64,000 bases of DNA from Epiperipatus broadwayi. Its lineage: Eukaryota; Onychophora; Udeonychophora; Euonychophora; Peripatidae. Positions 32,762 to 42,790 of the stretch are shown piece after piece (the stretch's first letter is position 1; each line of letters opens with the position of its first letter). The notes below the pieces were generated by a model that ran no database searches, had not been told where the DNA came from, and saw only the letters and a list, made by a program, of their open reading frames with translations. The DNA lies in assembly GCA_028023455.1 (NCBI GenBank), contig JAQFVV010012545.1, positions 62,001 to 126,000 of the forward strand, given 5' to 3'. The position numbers and the translations under genes are program-made.

Positions 32762-33727
32762 GGTAAAGGTTTACTATAACGGTCTATGGGTGTTTGCCCT
32801 CTATTGTTTAAAATTTAAACTAAATTGTTTGAGAATCTTACATGTATGTTATTATATTACAAATAAATTAAAATTTAATCAAATGTAAAAGATAATAATA
32901 ATAAAAAACCTTTTGAATGTTGGATTAATTGCACGTCATTAATTAAAAAGAATTACTTTTAATTTGTTTGAAAGTTAGGAATTTAAACTGTCTACAACTT
33001 AAGAATTTAAAATAACTACATTTATAGCACATGTTGCAAAAAAAAAAAGAAGACATCCTATGTGTTCAACGGTGCAAATTACACACACACACGTGTACAG
33101 TTTTATAATTGGAAAAAATGTCTGCTACATGCTTAGTACCTGATGGTGAAATTTTGAGTGTTGCTGCTATTCTGGTGGTATAGAGAGAGCATCAAGAAAG
33201 TGCTTCTTGACAGAAGTTGCAGACAGGATGGCTGATACACTGGAGGGCCTGATACAGTGGTTCATTTTACCAGGTATGCACATTATTTCAGATGGCTGGG
33301 CTGCGTACAATAACATCAGCAGTCTCAACAATGGCGTGTATATGCATTCGATTGTTGTCCATCAGGACGACTTCGTGCATCCCAAAGACCAAGACATACA
33401 CACCCAGAATATTGAAAACATGTGGATGAGAACAAAGTGTAAGCTGAAATTCCAATCTGGCATTAGCAGAGCTTTGTTTTCATCGTTCCTGCATAAATTT
33501 GCCCTCTGGAGAAGATACAGCAATACCACTTTTTTCTCCAACTTCCTAGTGTGTATAGGACATAATTATGTTTAAAAAGGTAAATGTTTTTATTACTATC
33601 TTTTACATTTGATTAAATTTTAATTTATTTGTAATATAAAAACATACAAGTAAGATTTTCAAACAATTGTTTAAATTTTAAACAATAGAGGGCAAACACC
33701 CATAGACCGTTATAGTAAACCTTTACC
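32762..33727 (+). mobile_element. Merlin (IS1595/ISXO2-like) DNA transposon, internally deleted
   Basis: TIRs of about 150 bp (32762-32914 and about 33574-33727) begin GGTAAAGGTTTACTATAACGG and are nearly identical over their length. The element is flanked by perfect 8-bp direct repeats CTATTATC at 32754-32761 and 33728-33735, the TSD size typical of Merlin. At 966 bp it is shorter than autonomous Merlins and keeps only the C-terminal half of the transposase, so it is a non-autonomous deletion derivative. High TIR similarity and an exact TSD suggest a fairly recent insertion. Confidence 0.92.
33150..33575 (+). pseudogene. Merlin transposase, C-terminal half
   Basis: A frame with no stop from 33150 to the TAA at 33573-33575 encodes GGIERASRKCFLTEVAD, then IISDGWAAYNNI with the second catalytic Asp of the DDE fold, the HTQNIENMWMRTK block with the final Glu (consensus HTQxIExxW), and the C-terminal FLHKFALWRRY helix (consensus FLxExxWR). 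The N-terminal DNA-binding region and the first Asp strand are absent, about half of the usual 270-330 residues. The canonical GGIDRESG is altered to GGIERASR. It cannot be an active transposase alone. Confidence 0.85.
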
Positions 33728-34260
33728 CTATTATCATAAATTAACTCGCACCCAATGTTCCGTTTACTTCTATAAATATTTAAACTCTTTTTACTCTCCA
33801 TACTAGTTCTCTATCTCTCCAATTCCCTATTCTTTATTAATGCATCTATTCTTTTATCCCATTCCTTACCACTATAACACTTAACAATCCTCCTAACACA
33901 ATCATCCCACCTTTTATACAAGTGGCCTTTACTCATAACCCAATTAAATACTATTTTCACTATTCTTTTATTATCCATAAACTGCAACCTACCAAACAGT
34001 TTCATTTTACTTTTTGCATCTCTCATATAAAAACTTGACCATCCCATTTCTCCTTGAATTGTCTCCTTTGCTGTCCATACCTCTGCATCTAATGCATGTC
34101 TGCCTACTTCCCTTTGAACTTTTTCTAAGTAATCTAATACCCTTTTACTAACACATAATGCATCATTACCATATGTTAACCCTGCTACTACTACTCCCTT
34201 CCATACAATTCTAGATACATCATACTTATTATATGAAAACACTTAATTTCTTTACAAAAC

Positions 34261-35499
34261 CCTTTCTTTTCTTTGTTTCATTTACCAATTTTTCCTTTTA
34301 TTTACATATTAACTCTCCTGACTTTTGTGGCAACTATGTCAACTCTAATCAACCTCTTGTTTTGACTTTGTGTCATTCAGAATCTCAGTGATAGAATAAT
34401 TTTTTGTACGATTGTTACTTAAGTTTAAAAACTTAGTCATGCATAATAGTTGGGTATCTAGGCATTTTAAGGATTTATTTTACATTTACTTAAGGGAAGA
34501 AATGTTTTCACATTGTTTATTTGATAAATTTTTAGAAGCCATTACAGCACATTTTGCACTTTCTTTTGATAAATTATAATAGGGAAAAAAAATCAAACAA
34601 TTGGTTTCTTCCACTAGAATTTTGTAAGCACTTTCCCAATCCAGCAGTTACAAGTGAAGTTGTATAGGTGTTACAACAATACCATGTTAATGAAATGCAT
34701 ACAATAATATATTTTAAAAAAATTGATTTTAACTAATTCCATTAGCAACAACTTGATAAAAATATGTTTTAATCAACCTCTCACAAATAACTTGTTTACA
34801 TTTTTTATTAACAAAATTAATTTCTCTTGTTTTCCTTCAAGAATAAAATATCTACACTATTTTATTATGGTATTTAATTTTTTTAGTGCTTATTAATAAC
34901 TGTCGTATTATACATATATTATATTTTCTTATATAGTGCGACAATTAGAGATTTAGCCAGGATTTAATTAAGGGCAAAATTTTAAATTTTCATACTTAGA
35001 TTGTTTATTCAATAAATTGTTAGAAACCATTAAAACACCTTACATTTTATTTTGTTAATTAATAGATTATGTTAGATAACTAAAAAACGCAATTCAAACA
35101 CTTGGTTTGCTCCACTAGATCTATTTTTTAGACTTTTTCAATAGTGCATTCAGGTAGGGGTTTTATTATATCATGAAACTTTTTAAGAATTAAATATTTT
35201 GGCAAGCAATAATATCTTTTTAAAAATTGTGCTTTTTATTCATTCTGTTTTGCTTAGATTTGCGTCTATCATAGATTGTGAATCAGTTATGAGTTTTTAG
35301 CCAGAAAACAAGTAAAAAGCTAACACGGCATTAAAAAAAAAAGATAATATTGCTATTAAAAATATGGAAAGCTACCTAATAAAATATGTAAAAAAGATAA
35401 TATGGCATAAAAATAAAAAAAGAAAGATAACATTGCTATAAAAATACTTTACACAAGACAGCAGAAGAATTGATACTAGAACCCCACCCCCATTGACTT
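34261..35499. other. A+T-rich spacer
   Basis: No recognised gene. Two similar stretches (34430-34640 and 34930-35130) share TTTAGAAGCCATTA, GCACATTTTG and TTGGTTTCTTCCACTAGA-type blocks, an old duplication about 500 bp apart. Confidence 0.4.
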
Positions 35500-35665
35500 A
35501 AGGCCTATATAAGAATGACAATAATATTGGGATCAACAAGGAAAAAATGGATGGCTGAAGAATTGGAGAATAGAGTATTGAAGCTTGTCCATTAAAGTTT
35601 GAATATTTGCTATCCTAATATAAACTGAGTACTGACTGTATATATGTGTGGGGGATTGAGATCTC
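35500..35665 (+). repeat. Family A repeat fragment
   Basis: It shares GACAATAATATTGG-ATCAACAAGG, ATGGATGGCTGAAGAATTGGAG, GAAGCTTGTCC, TTTGCTATCCTAATATAAACTGAG and ATATATGTGTGG with the plus-oriented copies at 25.5-26.2 kb. It stops before the hammerhead core. Confidence 0.6.
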
Positions 35666-36120
35666 GTTGGACACTCTTATCACTACCCTAAACTGAATAA
35701 GACCCATGACTCATGTAAAATATCATTGTTAAACTTAATTTGATCACATGATGAATTTACTGTAATTATGAAGCAACACTTTACATAAGTTTTATTTTTA
35801 AATAAATTATTAATAGTAATGTGTTATTTTGTATAAATTAGGATATTTAAATACAAGTGATTAGAAAATCTAAACATTTTCATTTACATATAAATTTTAT
35901 TAATTATAGTTGACAAAATGGAATCGGACTGTTGAGTAATAGTAGAATATATATGTAGTATTTAAGGCTTGAGCAATTGTCACAATAAATTCAAGTAAAG
36001 AAGTATTCCACTCATATTTAAATAAAAAAAATATATTCACAATGTATTTCTAACAGTGAAGTATAGTAATTCGAAAATGTAAACATTTTCATTTACATAT
36101 AAATTATATTACCTTGACAT
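35666..36120 (+). repeat. Imperfect tandem duplication, about 203-bp period
   Basis: The block TAAACATTTTCATTTACATATAAATT occurs at about 35872-35898 and 36074-36100 with related sequence before each copy. No coding potential. Confidence 0.6.
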
Positions 36121-36215
36121 CCTCCTATTCCTGTAATGAAGTGCCTTTCTGCCCACACAATCTGCACACCCACATGCGGCAGCCTTGCTTGTAAGCACCT
36201 TCCTTGAAATTTGAC
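36121..36215 (-). repeat. Possible tRNA-derived SINE relic
   Basis: The minus strand reads GGTGCTTACAAGCAAGGCTGCC, GTGTGCAGATTGTGTGGGC and ATGTCAAG, more G+C-rich than the surroundings and loosely similar to the anticodon-arm and T-arm region of family S1. No TSD was found. Confidence 0.3.
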
Positions 36216-36899
36216 ATGGTCAAAAATATGTTAAATTTTTAACAAAGTTAGAGACTACAAATGAACAATAGAAACCAATCAAGGTGGAGTTTTAAAAGTT
36301 ATTCATATTGCTGAATTTTCAGATATTCTGACATCTATAGAATTTTTTGGAACTAAAATATTATGACTGAAATATATGCATATATAATTATCAATACTTT
36401 AAAAAAAAAAAAAAAAAAACTATTTCTCTCAATAAGTGGCTAATTGATACTCATACGAATTACTTCGGGGAGAAAATTAAGATGATTAAGTTTATGAATT
36501 TTATTCCCTTATTATAAGCTCAAACACTGCTAAAAATATAAACGAATATTAATTTTATTAACTTATACATAAATACATTCTGTATATTGTATTTATAGTG
36601 TGTTTGTAAATGTATTATATAAACTTAATTATAAAACATTAAAGATCAAATACATGCCTAATTTAATATATGTTTGTAAAACATACACATATTATTTAAA
36701 ATAAGAATAAAAACAAATCTTAATTTTAAAAAAATAAATCAAAAATATCTTAGATATAAATCAAGAAATGGTTTATATAATTGTAGAAATAGAGTAGAAA
36801 TCATCTAACGCACTGTAACAAAATAGAATATTTTCTAAACAAGAAAGATTTTTAAAAAATAAATTACTTGAAAATGCAAATGTTCTTAAAAAACGATCT
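36216..36899. other. A+T-rich spacer
   Basis: An A run at about 36401-36419; nothing else recognised. Confidence 0.45.
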
Positions 36900-37044
36900 A
36901 AATTAAGAAAAAAAAAGTCTTGCATTGGTGGTCGAGAGGTCAGCACGACTGCCTTGCACTTGCAGGCAGTTGCCCGGGTTGCGGGTTCGCGTCCCGTCCT
37001 GGCCAATGCCATGACACTTAAAAAAAAAAATTAAGAAAAAAAAA
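36900..37044 (+). mobile_element. tRNA-derived SINE (family S1), young copy with 17-bp TSD
   Basis: The body 36917-37027 begins GTCTTGCATTGGTGG. It shows an A-box-like TGGTCGAGAGG, an anticodon-like arm (ACTGCC with GGCAGT), a variable-arm-like segment, and an excellent B box GGGTTCGCGTCCC, then ATGCCATGACACTT and an A tail. Exact 17-bp direct repeats AAATTAAGAAAAAAAAA lie at 36900-36916 and 37028-37044. The head resembles a class II (Leu/Ser-type) tRNA. The intact boxes and exact TSD make this the youngest S1 copy here. Confidence 0.92.
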
Positions 37045-37307
37045 TCTGAACAGACTTTATGGAAAAAAGGAACAAACATATATTCAACCTCAGATCACCA
37101 ATTTATAAACTCATGTAACAAATTCCACAGCTCTCTCTCTATATATATATAAACACACACATGTAATGGGTTTTTTTTTTTTCATATTCAATGTATTCAT
37201 ATACATAATAGACAGGGTATGAGCACAGACTTTCACATGACCCACCACTCTCCACACTATCTCATAACACTGATACACCTGAACACACATATGTTGAAAA
37301 GATAAAT

Positions 37308-37362
37308 AATCACCAATATACGTATTTCATGCTAAACCAGCAATCAGCAGTTGGTCCAGATT
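37308..37362 (-). ncRNA. Candidate hammerhead ribozyme (family A, first tandem copy)
   Basis: On the minus strand: AATC-TGG-ACCAA, CTGCTGA, helix II TTGCTGGTTTAGCAT, GAAA, then TACGTAT-A and TTGGTGATT. ACCAA pairs with TTGGT and AATC with GATT to form helix I. TGCT pairs with AGCA in helix II. ATACGTAT is self-complementary, as in hammerheads that need dimerisation for helix III. The core base A6 is replaced by C (CTGCTGA), so this copy is expected to be inactive. Confidence 0.5.
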
Positions 37363-37779
37363 ACCATCTCCACACATATATGCCACAAGTGCTCAGATAT
37401 ATATTAAGATAGCAAACCCTCCTACTTTAATGGACAGGCTTCAATCTAATCCACACTCCAACTCTTCAACCGTCCATCCAATTGAAAATCTGATGATGGA
37501 ACGCTCAAAGGCCACCCTGAGGCCGAGATTATTGTCACGCCCATGTTGACCTAAAGTCAATCTGACCCCTCATGTACAGGACATAATCCATTAAATACAT
37601 ATACAAGGGATAGGCAGACATCTCTAATATGTAATAGCTGAAATACACAGGCTTATATATACCTGCGTCTATATATGTAATAGACAGGGTATGAGCACAG
37701 ACTTTCACATGACCCACCACTCTCCACACTATCTCATAACACTAATACACCTGAACACACATATGTTGAAAAGATAAAT

Positions 37780-37834
37780 AATCACCAATAAACGTATTTC
37801 ATGCTAAACCAGCAATCATCAGTTGGTCCAGATT
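37780..37834 (-). ncRNA. Candidate hammerhead ribozyme (family A, second tandem copy)
   Basis: Here the core CTGATGA (37822-37816) is intact. It is followed without gap by the 15-nt helix II TTGCTGGTTTAGCAT (37815-37801; TGCT/AGCA stem, GGTTT loop) and GAAA (37800-37797). Helix I is AATC-TGG-ACCAA with TTGGTGATT. Helix III, ATACGTTT, has lost one pair relative to the palindrome in the first copy. Predicted cleavage lies 3' of the A opposite 37789, before TTGGT. The helix II closing pair is T-T rather than G-C. Confidence 0.55.
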
Positions 37835-37975
37835 ACCATCTCCACACATATATGCCACAAGTGCTCAGATATATATTAAGATAGCCAACCCTCCTACTTT
37901 AATGGACAGGCTTCAATCTAATCCACACTCCAACTCTTCAACCGTCCATCCAATTGAAAATCTGATGATGGAACG

Positions 37976-39017
37976 AATAATTTATCTTGTCTTATATTAT
38001 TTTAATGATTATATCAAAATTTACAATATTAGAATTTATATTATACTTTAGTAAATAATTAATTATATATACATTATGTATAAATAACACAAACTAATTA
38101 AATAAATTTATATTATGAATTAATTTTTCAAATTTTCATTTTCTTTAAAAAATAAAGAAGTCAACATTAAAAAAGTCCCTTCTTGATTTTTTTTATTTTT
38201 AAAATTATCAGAAACACATCAAGTGCCATCTATTAACAATTTTAAGAAATAAAAACTGAATTAATATCAAAAATAATGTTTTCGTGAACACATATTAATT
38301 TCACTTTTATAAATAATATTAAAATTATGTTGAAACAAGTATTGTGTCAATTTTCATATTGATGATATAAAAAAGCTTATAAATTTATAGAAAAATTTCA
38401 GTTTATTTAAAGGTTATACTATAATAATAAATTAAGGCTTGTCGATTAAATTATGTTAAAAATATAAAAAGCAACGATATACTATCACAAACAATATCAA
38501 GTGTATAAACGGTTGAATGTTGTAGCCTGTTACAGTGAATTTAATAAAACAGCTTATTTGTATTAATGTTACTGTTACTTTTTTAAAGTCGTTGAAAACT
38601 ATTTTATGCCATTAAAATCGAGTTTCAAAACTCTTTTCACCATGCCTCACACACACACACAAAAAAAAACCCACTTTAAATTGTATTCTATATACATACA
38701 CACATACGCTCATATTACATTAAAACTAAGTTTGAAAAAACAATAAAAGATTTATTTACATAATAAAATAGAAACCATATTCTCAAAATAATAAATACAA
38801 TGCCATGAAATGCAATCAGATTTGGACCTATAAGTGAATTAACAGTCTTGGGGTCAAAATGAATTAGGTACTAAAATGAGACATTATATTTGAATATAAA
38901 TATATATAACATATTTTTATTTAATATACATTTTCCGTTATTACATCCTTCACTTTATTCAATAGACCATTTAAAATAATGTTTTTTTTTAGTAATTTTT
39001 AAAATGCAGTTTTTAAG
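37976..39017. other. A+T-rich spacer
   Basis: A short CA tract near 38647-38661; no gene recognised. Confidence 0.45.
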
Positions 39018-40900
39018 GCAGGGTGACGAATCTCCAGCCCTGGGGTCAACTCTGGCCCTCAAAAGCTCTCACTGCAACAAATAAAAAATGTCTTTGTATA
39101 AAACTACTTAAACATGCATGTAGTTCAAATATTGAATTAAGAGTTAAATAAAATATTTATTTTCTCAACTACATCCAACCTTTATAATTATTCTAGTTTG
39201 TTCTATCAGAGATGTTATATTCTAACAAATTATCAATATTGTGTGGGCGATTTGACTACAGATTTAATCTTCGATGCTGAGGGTATTTTTGTTTGTTTTC
39301 ATTGTGATTTTCACAGATTAACTGTATATTAGCAAAAAATAAAATTAAAATTTTACTTTATTTTATTTTATTATTATTATTTTGCTTTTTCATTTTTTTA
39401 TTATTATGATAGTAGCTATACTGAGTAATATAAAAAAAAATTGACTCAGAAAATAGTGTTTTTTAATAAAAATGGATTAATACATACTTTTTTATAGAAA
39501 GAAAATAGTAAATCGATGTGCCTGTTATGTTGGAAGTACTTCTTTAATAAAAAACACTATTTATCCAAAACATTCTCATTACAACAAAATTTCTGGAAAA
39601 GAAATATTAAAATAGAAACATGAAAAAGAGCTTCATCAAGTGGCTGACATGTCTCATAAAGAGTTTGAACAAATAAGAAAATTCTGTGAAGGCAAATTAT
39701 AATTTTTTTTTTAAAAAAGCAGAAAAACTTTGAAAACCATTTTCTGAAATGAAGTTTATAAATGATTGCATCCTAGCTGCTGTAGAATTAATCTATCCAT
39801 AACATAAAAAAATTTAGAGAATATAAATATATCACAAAGGCAAATAGAAAAGGCTGTCATTAAATGTGCAACAATAGTTAATAATAACGATGTTACTTTA
39901 TTTTTAATTCACAAAAAGTTATGACCATTATTTAAAAAAGGCAAGTTGAAATTGATCTGTCAGCTGAAAAGATTACCTACCCTAATGATTAAGGGTAAAT
40001 TAATTAAATGTTTGATCAAATATAGTAGCCTAATTTTTAACTTGATAATTTTGTATAGCCCATAAATGATATTATAAATATTTAAATGACCCTTGGCAAT
40101 AAAAAGTTTCCCCACACTTGTCTTAAGGCTTGCTTTGGTTCTAGAATTAATCAGCCAAGTTTTGAATGCAGTTTGAAATCAGCAACTTCTAAATATATTT
40201 ACAATTTACTTTTTTTTTCTTTCATAGCAGTAATAATCCATTTTCAGAACTTTAATTGAGAACTATTTATGTAAGCACGAGTAATAGATGGATATTGAAA
40301 CATAATGCCAAATAGATTCCCAGCTTAGTTTTTAAATAATGGACTTTATCAAGAATGAGAACTGGATTACAAATATACAGTAGCTAACAAGTATCCGATT
40401 TAACAAAGTGAGATAAATGCATGGGCTCAGTCAAAAAATCTTAGATATTTGAACATTTTCAAGCTATTAGCCTGAATAGCAAAATAGAAAAAATGGAGAC
40501 CGTTAAATGGTTATATCCATCATTAAAGAAAACTAATATTCAGAAACTCATCAGAAGATTTAGTTGGAACTGTCATGATCATGGTCTAATTTAGTTTCTT
40601 TATTTATCTAAGATTAGATCTAAAATAATCTCTTTGGATGACATGGACAGCTTTTTTAGCATTAATGTATTCTACTGAAAATCACAATCCTGTTTGGAGA
40701 AAATGTTCTAATGCTAAATTTCTGCATATTTACAGATTGCCATCCTTTGCAGAGACTTCCTGCTCTTTCACCATGTAACAGAAGAGAAATGGCATCATAG
40801 CAAAGAAATTCAGTTATCTGAAATTTTACTACCAATTGATTCATAATATTCCAAATCATTGTGCTTATCTATTCACAATTGAATTGAACAGCCACTGACT
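39018..40900 (+). mobile_element. Decayed hAT transposon (GTF2IRD2/ZBED-like)
   Basis: The start CAGGGTGACGAATCTCCAGC at about 39020 and TGGGGTCAACTCTGGCCCTC match the style of hAT termini (CAGGG...CCAAA...GGCCC). Downstream, in broken frames, I read HYNKISGKEI, MKFINDCILAAVELIYP and NISQRQIEKAVIKCA. These follow the order of GTF2IRD2-type hAT transposases (BED finger end, then FVKDCMxxVxDxxCP and a LSRxTVxxR block). Numerous stops and frameshifts mark an old copy. The right terminus and TSD were not found, so the end coordinate is approximate. Confidence 0.55.
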
Positions 40901-41381
40901 ATGTAGATGTAAACACAAATTATGAATGATGTAATAAATAAATGTTGGCTATTTGGCTACAAACAATTCCAAGTATTCTATCTTCTGATTGGAATCTCTG
41001 CAGGGCCTTTTACAATGTTTTAAGAGTTATGCTATCTATAAAAAAACTTTATAGACTAAATGAATAAACTGACATTAAGTGTAAGTTGAAGAATCATGTT
41101 AAAACTTAGTATGGATTTTTATTGTGATTTGTAGTTAAAAAATACAAAATTAGATATTTATTTTCTAACAATAAATATAAATCAATGGCATACAAAAAGG
41201 TTTAGAAATGATTGGTGATTTAAAACTACAAAGAAGTTCCAGACATTTGCTGCTAGTTGTTATTCTAAATCATTTTTTGATATATTGAAAGTAATATATT
41301 GATCTGAGAAACAATATCACAATCCCATTAAATCCAGCAATGACACTGTATTATATGATATCAATGATATTTTGAATAAGT

Positions 41382-41393
41382 GGGGGGGGGGGG
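41382..41393. repeat. G homopolymer (12 nt)
   Basis: An uninterrupted G run in A+T-rich surroundings, just before the LINE remnant at 41480. Confidence 0.95.
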
Positions 41394-41479
41394 ATTTCGA
41401 TTATCTTTGAATAATCATATAAGAATTGAGAAGACAACTTTTAACAATATATATATTAAAGATATATTTTATCCAATTT

Positions 41480-42530
41480 AAATTTGGATAAACATATTCA
41501 GTTAATTAATGAAGTCAAAATAGTTCTTTGTAATATTAAAAATGGAAAGGCTGCAGAACGATGAAATATCCAGAGAAGTTTTCAGATATGATAGCTTCAA
41601 AAATATTGGACTTTTTTTTCTCGGAACATACGAATCAATGAAATTGTGCCACCTGACCCCAAGGTTGCTTTTATTATTGAAATTGTGACACCCGATCTTA
41701 AAGATGCTTTCATTGTTCCAATTTAAAAAAAAAAAAAAAAAGAGAATATACAAGATTGCAGTAATTATTATGGGATATCATTATTATCTACTGTAGTAAA
41801 GGTACTTTCAAGAATTTTGTTCAATAGGTTGTTTTCAGATAAATAATTACCAGAGACTCAATGTCATTTTAGGAAATCAGGAAGGCAAATACATGTTGGG
41901 AAGGAGTGATTTCTATATAATTTTACTAATTTGATCATGGCATTTGATTCAGTTAATAGTACAAATCTATGGCATTGTTTGAAATTAGTTGGTTGTCCAC
42001 CAAAATTTATTCATATTATATAGCTTCTACATGATGGAATGAGTGGAAGCATTATTATTAAACGTGAATATTATTACACGTAGAAAAACTAAGGCATTTC
42101 AAATTGTTTTCAGTTTTTATGACAATGGTTTTTGGAATTGTTTATAGGCAACTTAATCAAACAGGAAATAAAATAAGATACCAATTTGATGGTAGAAATT
42201 TTAATTTCAATCGATCAAAAGTGAAGGTAAGAATTTCTTTGTGATTCTGCATTTACGATTGTGCTATTTTTGCCAGTTCAAAAAATGATTTACAAAATGT
42301 TCTTAATGTTTTGAATGCAACATATTAAGACTTTGGTTTATTAATTGCTGTCAAAAACTCATAAGTTTTTTATCAACCAGTGATTGAAGAAAAATCCTCA
42401 GCAACTTTTAGCTAAGATGTACATCAATTTAAATAACTTGCTAGTTTTATAAGTAGAAAGATGGTTTTAGATATTTAGGTACAAAATGGACTCTAATGTA
42501 ATGCTTATCTGAAGGTTTGTGATGATTGAA
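41480..42530 (+). mobile_element. Decayed LINE reverse transcriptase (second LINE type)
   Basis: Shifting frames give NIKNGKAAE, DLKDAFIVPI, NYYGISLLSTVVKVLSRILF (reverse transcriptase blocks 1-2), LPETQCHFRKSG, MAFDSVNSTNLWHCLKLVGC (motif A with the catalytic Asp lost), a degenerate YDCAIFASS for the YADD box, then DFGLLIAVK and VFYQP. The series matches LINEs with GISLLSxxGKxxARIL and TEVLYQP. A 58-bp internal duplication (GAAATTGTGCCACCTGACCC and GAAATTGTGACACCCGATCT) lies near 41637-41715. It differs from the RTE copies elsewhere in the window. Confidence 0.75.
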
Positions 42531-42539
42531 TTTTAGTGG

Positions 42540-42790
42540 TACTTATATTTTGGATTATCTCCATCATCTAATATTAAATCATGAATATGTTTACCAAAAT
42601 TTTAAACGTTAAATTTTTCCAATTACATTCGATTATTCAAGTGAAATTATTCTTGTCTTTTATTCAGGTGTTGTTGGCCTGACCAGTGACAGTACTAGCA
42701 TGGAGATCAAATCCAGACCTTAAGATTCTTGAATATTGATTTTTAAGGAAAGACATGGGGTGTAATGGGAGCAATGCCCGCAGGTGCCAG
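42540..42790 (-). repeat. Single arm of the foldback/SINE family
   Basis: The reverse complement contains CAATATTCAAGAATC, GGATTTGATCTCC (B-box-like), GTCACTGGTCAGGCC-ACAACACCTGA and the remnant of the following helix, collinear with each arm of 22785-23335. No tRNA-like A box or second arm is present. Confidence 0.6.

Larger units (their letters stand above)
32316..34260 (-). mobile_element. LINE C-terminal fragment split by a Merlin element
   Basis: Two minus-strand pieces of one LINE flank the Merlin insertion. The upstream piece (34242-33811) reads VVVAGLTYGNDALC, KVQREVGRHALDAEV, GEMGWSSFYMRDAKSKMK. The downstream piece (32761-32412) continues SSLLFKAQTGSLATREYTSKW and a Cys-rich CKLCKEDIE knuckle. 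Removing 32762-33735 (the element plus one TSD copy) restores a continuous frame across the junction. The phrase type WKGVVVAGLTYGN / QREVGRHALGA is common, from memory, in LINEs of ticks and other arachnids. A 5'-truncated, inactive copy. Confidence 0.7.
37207..37975 (-). repeat. Family A repeat, two tandem copies with 472-bp period
   Basis: Copies at 37207-37503 and 37679-37975 are nearly identical over about 297 bp (four clear substitutions noted) and offset by exactly 472 bp. The intervening 37504-37678 matches the remainder of the unit seen at 25.83-25.93 kb (inverse complement of CAACATGGG-TGACAATAAT), so one full monomer plus a second partial one is present. Each carries a hammerhead-like motif on the minus strand. 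High identity implies a recent origin or homogenisation. Confidence 0.85.

Noticed and set aside
36917-37010. A functional tRNA gene
   Set aside because: A and B boxes are good, but the acceptor arms do not pair and a SINE tail plus TSD are present.
36773-37012. 79-codon minus-strand ORF
   Set aside because: Antisense read-through of the S1 SINE into A+T-rich flank.
40662-40859. Minus-strand ORF of 65 codons as a host exon
   Set aside because: Lies within the hAT relic, antisense, without splice sites.
39000-41030. Right terminus of the hAT element near 40990-41010 (CTCTGCAGGGCC)
   Set aside because: Orientation and sequence do not mirror the left end, and no 8-bp TSD could be matched.
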